NCBI RefSeq assembly: GCF_020283565.1 | Contig: NC_060061.1 | Coordinates: forward strand, 13,863,362-13,927,361 | Direction: 5' to 3' | Source: Trifolium pratense | Lineage: Eukaryota; Streptophyta; Magnoliopsida; Fabales; Fabaceae | Length of the DNA stretch: 64,000 nt | Program-made: the position numbers and the translations under genes | Shown: piece by piece, positions 55,485-64,000 of the stretch | Position numbering within the stretch: the first letter of the stretch is position 1 | Layout: every line of letters starts with the position of its first letter | The notes under the pieces: model-generated | What the model was told of the DNA's origin: nothing | Databases searched by the model: none | Seen by the model: the letters and a program-made list of their open reading frames with translations, nothing else

Positions 55485-56024
55485 TTATGAATTTTAACAC
55501 CTAATGGATTCTAATTGTATTTTGAATATATGAATTTTGGAGTGCTATTTTGATGTTTAGATTTTTGTTGTGAAAATTGTTGAAATGTGGTTTTGCTTTT
55601 ATGTTTCTTCTTTTTTAAGGGTACTTGAGTTTCTTCTGCTGCCACACTGAGTAATAGATTTTGCAGCACTGATGAGTAATGTATGTTCTTTATTGGAGTA
55701 GTTAAATGAATATATATATTTTTACACAAAATGGTGGATGAGTTGCAACACCATGACTTCTCAAATAACTTATTCTAGTATTATTATCGTTAAAATACAC
55801 TTAACTGTAAAGTTCTGATGACGCTTCCAATGTATAAATGTCGAGTAATATACCATAAATAATTGAGATACACTTACATCCATAGAGATACAATAAACTA
55901 TATTTTAAAATGACAATATACCACAAACAGATATTTTAAAAGGTTACACTTAATACTATCAAATGAATGAAATCATAAGTAACAAAAGTCAATCAAATGA
56001 CTTATTCAACCACTTTTCTGTCGG

Positions 56025-57640
56025 TTAGGTTCCTTGTGCCTTGCTTGGCAGTGTTGGAATACTTTGTTCATTCCAAAAAAAGTTTTCAGGATCAACTGCT
56101 GTTTTAATCTTAACCAACCTTTCAAAATTTTCACCAAAGTACTTGTTACCATAAACCACTCCTTCTTTATAACCATCCTTACCATGAGTAGTGATACCAA
56201 TATCAAGGTCCCTATAATTCAAATAAGCACTTCTTGGATTCTTAGATACAAATGGAGTCATGTAACTGTACATCATTCTAATCTGACTTATAAAACTCTT
56301 CTCTACAGCTTCTCCTGATTGTTCCCAAGTCACAGTATATTGAATTTTATACAGATACCCTGCACGGTGAGGAAATGCGGTAGCATCAGATGCTACCGCA
56401 TTCATTTGTCCACCATAAGGATTAAAAACAAGCCCAACTTTTCCAAGTTCAATCATCTTATTCATTATCCATCTTTAGGAATTGGTGACTTTACATAATC
56501 AGATTTTCTCTTGTAGAAATGCACTTTGTAATGCTTTCTGTCAAGAAGTGTATTTAAAGAAGAACCATCATTGTAATTAGCCCAATAAAACACTGATTCA
56601 ATCCAACTCATTTCAGAACAATTTTCTTTCTTTAGTCCCAACAAAGGAAACTCTTTTCCTAATAATGTCACAAGTTCATCAGCACTACCAAGAAACAAAG
56701 CCTCAATTGAAACTCTTACTGTTTTTTGACCCTTCACAACCTTTGAATTCACAGGCTGCAAAACAAGTCTCATGAAAAGCCTATCGTCGGTATACGGCGC
56801 AACTTGTTGCCACTGAAAAACAATATCAGTAGCATTCTGCTCCAAACTCTTGTCAACTTGAAAAACAGTAACTTTTCCTGGTAGTGAAACAAGTTTAACC
56901 GTGTACGATAAGATAACTCCAAAACTTGCTCCTCCACCACCTCTAATAGCCCAAAAAAGGTCTTCTCCCATAGTTTTCTTGTCGAGAATTCTACCTTTGA
57001 CATCAACAATTTTAGCATCAACAACATTATCAATAGATAAACCATATTTTCTCATCATGTTACCATAGCCTCCTCCACTCAAGTGTCCACCAACACCAAC
57101 AGTTGGACAAACACCAGCAGCAAAGCCATGAACTTTACTTTTTTCCCATATTCTATAATAAACTTGTCCGAGACTTGCACCGGTTTGAATCACGGAAATC
57201 TCGTTTTGTATATCGACAGTGATGTTTTGAAAATTGAACATGTCAAGGATAATAAAGGGCACATCAGAGATATATGAAATACCTTCAAAATCATGGCCTC
57301 CACTTCTAATTTTGAGATGAAGACCAATGGTTTTGGAGCAAAGTACAGTGGCTTGTACTTGGTTTTCTTGCTGAGGAGTGATGATAAGTAATGGTTTTGT
57401 TGTGGAGGGGGTGTTGAATCTTGCATTTCTAACAAAGGCTTGAAAAATTGAGGTGTATGATGCATTGGTTTGGGAATAGACTATGTTGGAAACATGATCT
57501 TGTGATGTTGTGTGGTTTTTAAGACACTGAAGGAAAGTTACATAAATGGACTCACTTGATGAGGCTGCATGAGAATTAAAAACATGTAGAAGAAGTATAA
57601 CAAAAACAGAAAGAAATTGCATAACATTTGACTTATCCAT
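56025..57640 (-). pseudogene. BBE-like gene, cluster copy 3, broken by a small deletion
   Basis: The first frame starts at the Met at 57640 (MDKSNVMQFLSVFVILLL, signal peptide). It carries RSGGHDFEG (His117), GVCPTVGVGG with Val at Cys+3, and runs to SPIPKDG, where TAA ends at 56465. The second frame starts in the overlapping TAATG and reads [18 protein letters not shown], then [16 protein letters not shown] and WNEQSIPTLPS. Compared with copy 4, which reads [15 protein letters not shown] here, about 10 nt are missing. No other break is visible, so the lesion is recent or a sequence error. The predicted product would be cut after about 390 residues and lose the substrate pocket. A further Met lies upstream at 57724 but precedes the signal peptide. 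Confidence 0.88.
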
Positions 57641-58810
57641 TGTAATTCTTGAAAGAGTAAAGCTACATAAGATAAAGGGTGGTAGATGGTTGAACTTTAT
57701 ACAGAAGAATACATATTGGACCACACAAGTTTATTGGTCCATTTGTTTTAGATAATTTTAAGAAAAAATCTATTTTATCATTTTAATAGCTTAAATAATT
57801 TTGAGTTATGATAATTTTGGTTTTTCCAGCTCATTCAAGTCTATCTGGCAAGCATGCAAGAAATGCTACAAGTAGGGTCATTGTATATTCTACAGTGATA
57901 ATTTTGTAGATTATTGGTGTACTTTATTCTCATTGGGCAATTTGGGCTCAGGACCAACATGCACTATATCTCATTGGAAAAAGAAAAAGAAAAGAAAAAA
58001 GCACAGAACAAACATTTCACAATACTTTTAATAATAATTTTTTGGTGCAATAAATGTTTGCAGCAATATCAGTAATAATAATATTTCTTTAAGCTTTGCA
58101 CTTTGACTCTGTCTCTGGAAATGTGACTTTATCATCACCACAACTTACTCTGATTAGATACTTGTTTAATGTACAAAAAAAAAAAAAAAGAAACAATGCA
58201 TAATAGAAGATGGACTAAACATAATTTTTATAAAGCATGTAGCCTTTTATTTTATTTGTGCTAGCTGATTTGTGCCATAATTTAAATCACATTCAATCTC
58301 ATAAGTGATAAGCATGTATTTCAGATTTGATCAATGTATTATATTTGTAGGAGCAGATTTGTGCCTTAATATACAATCATATGAAATTTCTTATCCATTT
58401 TATTTTGGACGTGCCTATTGTTCGAATGTACAGACTACAGACAGATACAGCAGAGTTTAGCTTCTTTATATGATATTTTAATCTAAAACTTTGTATAATT
58501 ACAATAATCAGATAAACAATTCAAGGATCAGAAACAATACAATTACCGAATTTATTATAAGTTTCCTATACAGGCTGGAAAATAACAATTTTTCAGCACT
58601 AGAGGTACTGGCACCAGAGTCTAAAACTGCAATTAGAGAAGGAAAAACATTCAAAAATGATTCCTGCAACCTATATTGAGAAGTTCTCTTCTGTTTTGTT
58701 ATCATAATTAAATTATTTAACAAAACAGTAGCAAGAAGAACTACAAGGCCAACTAATAACAAAGGAACAAGCAAGTGCATCCAATGGATATTTCATAATT
58801 CCATGCTCTA
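57641..58810. other. Spacer between copies 3 and 4
   Basis: Holds the promoter of copy 3 and the 3' flank of copy 4. The segment at about 57965-58170 is closely repeated at 62140-62290, and 58435-58540 at 63095-63205. They are parts of a tandem duplication that covers gene copies 4 and 5 with their flanks. No separate gene recognised. Confidence 0.6.
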
Positions 58811-61619
58811 TTACTTACCAGCTGGGTGAACTGGAATACTTTGTTCGTTCCTGAAGAAGTTTTCTGGATCAACTTCGGTTTTGATGCTTACCAACCTCTC
58901 GAAGTTGTTATTAAAATACTTCATTCCATAAACAACCCCTTGTTCATAACTATTATTTCCAAAATCATTAGTACCAATATCAAGGTCCCTATAATTTAAG
59001 AAAGCTCTTCTTGGACTGTTGGACACAAAAGGGGTCATGTAACTGTATAAAATTCTAGTCTGATTTGTAAAATTATTTTCGATATCAATTCCAGGTTCGT
59101 CCCAATTCACCGAGTACTCAATCTTGAACAGATTCCCTGCACGGTGAGGAAACGCGGTAGCATTTGAATATACCGCGCTCATTTTTCCACCGTAAGGATT
59201 GAAAACCAATCCTATTTTTCCCAATTTAATTACCTTCCATATACTTTCCAACCCATCTTTTGAAATTGGATTCTCCACATAATCAGATTTCCTCTTGAGA
59301 AATGATGCCGAATCAATATTTCTGTCAAGAAGGACATCAGGTTTCGAATCATTGCCAAAATTAGCCCACCAAAGCACAGAATCAATCCAAGTCATTTCAG
59401 AACAATTTTCTTTCTTCAAACCAAGAGAAGGAAACTCCTTCGCCAAGAGTGTAACAAGTTCATCAGCACCTCCAAGAAACAAAGTCACAACAGTGACCCT
59501 AACAGTTATCTCCCCTTTCACAACATTAGAACTAACAGGCCGAATCAGCAGCCTCATGAAAAGTCTGTCATCAGTCTGCGGCGCAACTTGTTGCCACTGC
59601 AACACTATTTCAGTGCCATTCTGATCCACAGTATTCGCAGCACGAAAAACAGTAACTACTTCAGGTACTTGAACCAACTTAATACTGTATGATATGATAA
59701 CTCCAAAACTTGCTCCTCCGCCACCTCTAATAGCCCAAAAAAGATCTTCTCCCATTGATTTCCTATCAAGAATCCTACCATTAACATCAACAATTTCAGC
59801 ATCAACAACATTATCAATAGACAACCCAAATTTTCTCATCATGTTACCATACCCTCCACCACTCAAGTGACCGCCAACACCGACAGTAGCACAAACCCCA
59901 GCAGGAAAGCCATGAACTTTACTCTTCTCCCATATCCTATAATAAACTTCACCAAGAATCGCACCAGATTGAACCACAGCAACCTCGTTTTGTATATCAA
60001 CAGTGATGTTCTTAAAATTGAACATGTCAAGAATAATGAAGGGTTGATGATAAGAGACATATGAGATACCCTCAAAGCAATGTTTTAAGAACCGGACCGG
60101 GAACCGGACACAGCAGCGGTCCGAATGAGTGCTAAGAATCAATAGTCTGTAGGACCGGAAAAAAACCGTTTGTAACCGTTCGGAACCGTCCTGAACCGTT
60201 CAAACCGTCAAACTGGGGGCGGTTTTAAAAAACCGGCCGGTTCGGAATCTGCCTTTAAAAAACAAAGAAAATTCATTTTTTTTTCCCATATTTACGCATG
60301 AATATTTCGGTGACTTTAGTTTTATCATATTATTATTTGTAGGCATTTTGCCTCTGTATGCTATTAACACGGATGCTGTGAGTTTGTTCGCAGATTCATC
60401 CTTTTTGTTTTTAGCGATGTTGAATGTGTATTTGAATCTGATGTACTATGTCAATTATTGGAATGAATGAATATCGTTATCTTTTTAGTCAAAAAAAAAA
60501 AACAAAAAAAAAATCAATTTTTTTAGTTTTTTACTCTTCTTTCCCCTTCTACGTGCAAGAAGGCAATAGAACGGACAAAACAAAACCCCATTTCGCCGCT
60601 CCTCTTCTACGAAACTACAACGCCGTCGTAACGCCATTTTTTCAAGCTTACAACACCACTGATTATGTTTTCTCTTCTCTCATAACATGTATTTATTTTT
60701 GAATTTCTATGTTTGTAAACAACTACAGTTAAATCTTTATGACAGATACATGATTGAGTGAAAGTTGAAGAAATGATTTATTTTGAGAAAGTACTGACAA
60801 AGGGCAGCAGCTGATACACCTTTACAATTCAAAATTTTAGATTTCTCACACAATATAATATCAAGAAGAAGTAGATAATAGGGGAAGTAGAGAATGGAAA
60901 ATGATGGAAATGAGAGAGGGAGTATTGCGGCGTCTGTTATCACATTAGATCTAGGGTATGTTTAAGTTTTTATAATATATATATTGTGTTGACAAACTTG
61001 GACTATTGGGCTTACTATAATATATTTTTTATTGGGCTTATTTCTTACTTGTAAAAATGGGTCAATTTTATCTTTTTTTTCACTAATTATTTATTTGTTG
61101 TATATTTCTAATTAAGTTAATAATTATATTTATATTTAATAATAATCCGGTTCAATGACGGTTCAATAGCGGTTGAATCGGTTAAACCGGTTGAACCTTG
61201 AACCGATAGTCTCACCGGTTTGATCTCCGGTCCGGTTCTTAAAACATTGCCTCAAAGTCATGGCCACCACTCCTTATTTTAAGTTGAATTTGAATGGTTT
61301 TGGCGCAAAGTACAGTACTTTGGACATGTGATTGTTGCAGAGGAGTGATGATCAGTAAGGGTTTTGGTGTTGATGTTTTGTTTAATCTAGCATTACGAAT
61401 ATAGGCTTGGAGAATAGAAGAGAAAGAAGTGTTGGTTTGAGAAAAGAGTATGTTGGAAATTTGGTCTGAAGGGTTTGAGTGGTTTGTTAAACACTGAAGG
61501 AATGAGGTATACACTGATTCTGCTGTTGGGGATGCCTCTGAAATAGAGACATTGAGAAAAACCAGAAGAAGAAAAACTCTAGAAGAATGAACCACCAAAG
61601 TAGTATTAGGTTTTCCCAT
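58811..61619 (-). pseudogene. BBE-like gene, cluster copy 4, split by a hAT element
   Basis: The N-terminal part (61619 down to 61250) starts MGKPNTTLVVHSSRVFLLLV, a signal peptide, and reaches RSGGHDFE. The coding sequence resumes at 60077 with [11 protein letters not shown] and runs to the stop at 58811. Taking out 60078-61249 plus one copy of the duplicated octamer joins the two halves exactly in frame, about 545 codons. Motifs: [15 protein letters not shown] (Val at Cys+3), [37 protein letters not shown]. The Lys-x-Gln pair seen in the other copies is Lys-x-Glu here. The remaining coding sequence has no other stop, so the insertion is the only visible lesion. As it stands, the gene ends after HDFEAMF. 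Confidence 0.9.
60078..61249. mobile_element. 1172-bp non-autonomous hAT element with perfect 8-bp TSD
   Basis: The ends CAATGTTTTAAGAACCGGAC and GTCCGGTTCTTAAAACATTG (the latter with one more matching flank) form inverted repeats of about 23 bp. CCTCAAAG at 60070-60077 is repeated exactly at 61250-61257. Both subterminal regions are dense in AACCG and ACCGG motifs. Inside, one short ORF (60448-60702) resembles nothing known, and no transposase signature is present. The insertion splits BBE-like copy 4. Confidence 0.95.
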
Positions 61620-63570
61620 TGAGTAAATGTTACTTAGTGTAACTGCTGGTTATTAGTACTTGTGGATAATACTCAGGTCTGTTTCTTTGAAGTTATTGTC
61701 AACTGGTTTTTTCAAGAGAGTATGACAAAAGAAAGGTGGAATAATGAGTTGGAAGATGTTTAAGGGCTGCGTTAAGAATGCTGCTCTTTTATTATCATTG
61801 CTGGTTGTGTCACACTAAACGGTGTTTAGGACTCGAATTTAAAATAGACGACATCTTGCATACTAGGTTTTATCAATCATATGTTTAATGCAGTATATTA
61901 AAAGATGGCAGCTAGTGAGCACCAGTTAGTGTGCTAATAATAAGGACGGCAATGACATGCTAAAATTTGCAACCTGAATGTCACATTTGGAAAGGAACAG
62001 AATAGAGGAATAGAAGAGACAAAGATATACTACTTTCTTAAAATAAGTGTCATTTAAACATATAATATTTATTTTTCTAATTGCATTATCTAATTAATAT
62101 GTATATCACTAATTGATAAGTGTCATTTGCATATCATTGGGAAAAGAAAAAGAAAACAGCACAGAACAAACATTTCACAATACTATATAATAATTCTGGT
62201 GCAATGCATTACATGTTCACAGCAATATCAGTATTAATTATATTTCTTTAAGGTTTTCACATTGATTCTCTCATCACACAACTCACTCTGATTAGGTAGT
62301 GGTCTAAAATAAATAAAATGAAAACTACATAATAGAAGATGGACTAAACATAATTTTTAAATGTTGACTATCTCAAGATATTATTTTAAAGCATGTAGCC
62401 TTGTATTTTATTTGTGGGAGCTAATTCGTGCCAATAAATAAATCACACTTAATCTCATAAATCATTGCCATGTATTTTGGTTGTTCTTATTGATCAATGT
62501 ATTATATTTGTAGGAACTGATTTGTGCCTTACAATAAAATCATATGCAATCTCATAGACATAATATTTGTCATGAGCCTATTGATCAATTTATTTATGGT
62601 GGAGTGATAATCATTATAATATATAGTGGTAGTTTTATCGGTGTTTTCAAAGACAGTGAATGTTATTTAACTTCTCCGAGGCTTATTTGGAAAGAACTTT
62701 TCCAAGATCAACATGCAGATAAATGATGCAGTCGAATTTTGAATACCTTGGAGTTGTTGAATTTTAAATACTTAGTTTTATGTTGAGGTTTCACGTCAAT
62801 TAGTGATATAATCAAATTAGTGGTTATAAGTGGTAGACAGTCCTCGCCTTAAAAGTCGATTTTGAGAGTTGAGTTAGACCTAGCCCAAATGCCTTAGACT
62901 TCATTCTAATCACAGAAATATGTAAGCAAGAACTAACATATATAGAGGAGTTACTTGTGTATGACATTCATTGTATTTATTTTCTTCCTGAACTGAATCC
63001 AGTTGCCAATATGATTGCTACTGATCTACTGAGATTAGCATACTCATTTCAGGTGACAAATTTCTTTGTAAAGACAGTTTAAGATTTTAACCAAATAAAC
63101 AGCAGATATTATCTTCTTTATAGGATATTTTAAACTAAATCCGTGTACGTATAATTACAATAATCAGATAAACAATTCAAGGATGAGAAACCATACTAGT
63201 ACCACATTTACGATAAGTTTCCTATACGTGCTGGAAAGTAACAATTTGTCAGCACCAGAGGTACCTGTACCGGTGGCATTGGAGTCCAAACCTACAATCA
63301 TTGAAGGAAAGACATTAAAAAATGAAAGACATTAAAAAAGGAATCCTGCGACCTATAGTTCATTAGAAAAGATCAATCTAAAACAAACTTTCCTAGCTCT
63401 CAAAAACCAAATGAAATGCCGTATAATATCTTGAATTACTCCAATCCGAAACTTTTATCACCATCAAATTATTTACCAAAACAGTATGTAGTAACTATTA
63501 GATGAACCAATAACAAAGGAAAAAACAAGTGCATCAATTCAATATTCAATTTCATAACTCCATAAAAACA
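61620..63570. other. Promoter of copy 4 and spacer to copy 5
   Basis: Contains the promoter of copy 4, the duplicated flank at 62140-62290 and 63095-63205, and an LTR fragment at 62786-62895. No further gene recognised. Confidence 0.55.
62786..62895 (+). mobile_element. Solo LTR fragment of the TRIM family
   Basis: TTTCACGTCAATTAGTGATA, TTATAAGTGGTAGACAGTCC, TCGCCTTAAAAGTCGATTTT and GAGTTGAGTTAGACCTAGCC follow the order of the LTR at 50158-50041 (TTATATACTAGAGGCAATCC, TCGCCTTACAAGCTGGTTTT, GATGAGTTATGCCCAA). It is a diverged single LTR on the plus strand with no partner nearby. Confidence 0.65.
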
Positions 63571-64000
63571 TTACTTACCATGGTGAGTTGGAATACTTTG
63601 TTCATTCCTGAAGAAATTTTCTGGATCAACTTCTGTTTTGATCTTTACCAACCTCTCAAAGTTGTTATTGAAATACTTCATTCCATAAACACTCCCTTGT
63701 TCATAGCTATTATTTCCAAAATCATTAGTACCAATATCAAGGTCCCTATAATTTAAGAAGGATCTTCTTGGACTATTGGAAACAAAAGGTGTCATGTAAC
63801 TATATAATGTTCTAGCCTGATTTGTAAAATTGTTCTCTATATCAATTCCAGGTTCCTCCCAATTCACCGAATACTGAATCTTGAAAAGATTCCCTGCACG
63901 GTAAGGAAATGCAGTAGCATCGGATGCTACCGTGTTCATTATTCCACCGTAAGGATTGAAAACTAATCCAACTTTTCCTAATTCAATCACATTCTTCCAT
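63571..64000 (-). CDS. BBE-like gene, cluster copy 5, C-terminal part (cut by window end)
   Basis: The open frame enters from the right edge reading [19 protein letters not shown] and ends IPTHHGK with the stop at 63571. LFKIQY keeps the Lys-x-Gln pair; [10 protein letters not shown] and FRNEQSIP close the BBE domain. The 3' two thirds is nearly identical to copy 4 ([28 protein letters not shown]). The first 35 residues (VIELGKVGLV, NTVASDATAFP) instead follow copy 3. No defect lies within the visible part. Whether the missing N-terminal part is intact cannot be judged. Confidence 0.88.
   Translation of the reverse strand, partial: WKNVIELGKVGLVFNPYGGIMNTVASDATAFPYRAGNLFKIQYSVNWEEPGIDIENNFTNQARTLYSYMTPFVSNSPRRSFLNYRDLDIGTNDFGNNSYEQGSVYGMKYFNNNFERLVKIKTEVDPENFFRNEQSIPTHHGK

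Noticed and set aside
58508..58780. 90-codon hydrophobic ORF behind BBE-like copy 4
   Set aside because: A GTAAGT at the end of copy 4 could in principle splice toward it. But copy 4 ends normally at its own stop, and BBE-like genes do not carry such a tail.
60448..60702. ORF in the hAT element as a transposase remnant
   Set aside because: It has no hAT dimerisation or catalytic motif and is only 84 codons.

Overview
This window is nuclear DNA from a flowering plant. Its genes are rich in introns with GT-AG borders, it is AT-rich between genes, and it is full of plant-type MITEs, TRIMs and SINE-like insertions. Repeat types and protein style suggest a legume close to Medicago; that is an impression from reading, not a database match.

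From left to right: 1-4671 (+) is the 3' part of a HEN1 small-RNA 2'-O-methyltransferase gene; 5218-8771 (-) is an eight-exon protein phosphatase 2C; 10421-12128 (+) is a broken P-class PPR gene; 13771-16470 (-) is a CC-NBS-LRR resistance gene; 16.5-20.4 kb holds transposon debris (Helitron-like terminus, RNase H fragment, Stowaway MITE, nested foldbacks); 20581-24493 (+) is a ten-exon PIG-L GlcNAc-PI de-N-acetylase; 26279-28453 (+) is a beta-tubulin; 29621-29864 (+) is a U4 snRNA gene with its own promoter; 31944-32845 (+) is an ethylene-responsive nuclear-protein-like gene with a frameshift and a probable LTR inserted behind it; 33.5-34.3 kb is a LINE remnant; 36145-38419 (+) is a fatty acid 2-hydroxylase.

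The last 25 kb (39.5-64 kb) is a cluster of five berberine-bridge-enzyme-like (BBE-like) FAD oxidoreductase genes, all on the minus strand. Two are intact (39516-41117 and 45739-47382). Then come one killed by a small deletion (56025-57640), one split by a 1172-bp hAT element with a perfect 8-bp target duplication (58811-61619), and one cut by the window end (63571-64000). Residues at the flavin site divide them into two groups: HDYEG with Cys-x-x-Leu in the first pair, HDFEG with Cys-x-x-Val in the third and fourth genes. This predicts different oxygen reactivity. Between them lie three hAT-type MITEs with intact 8-bp duplications, two TRIM elements in opposite orientation, several SINE-like units, nested Stowaway MITEs, and an unusual array of eight palindromes spaced about 30 bp apart (41830-42087).

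Exon borders were worked out by hand from GT-AG signals, reading-frame continuity and known protein families. Summed exon lengths divide by three for HEN1, PP2C, PIG-L, beta-tubulin and the fatty acid hydroxylase, which supports those models. I found no operon-like system; the local biology of most interest is the BBE-like cluster and the way it is breaking down.
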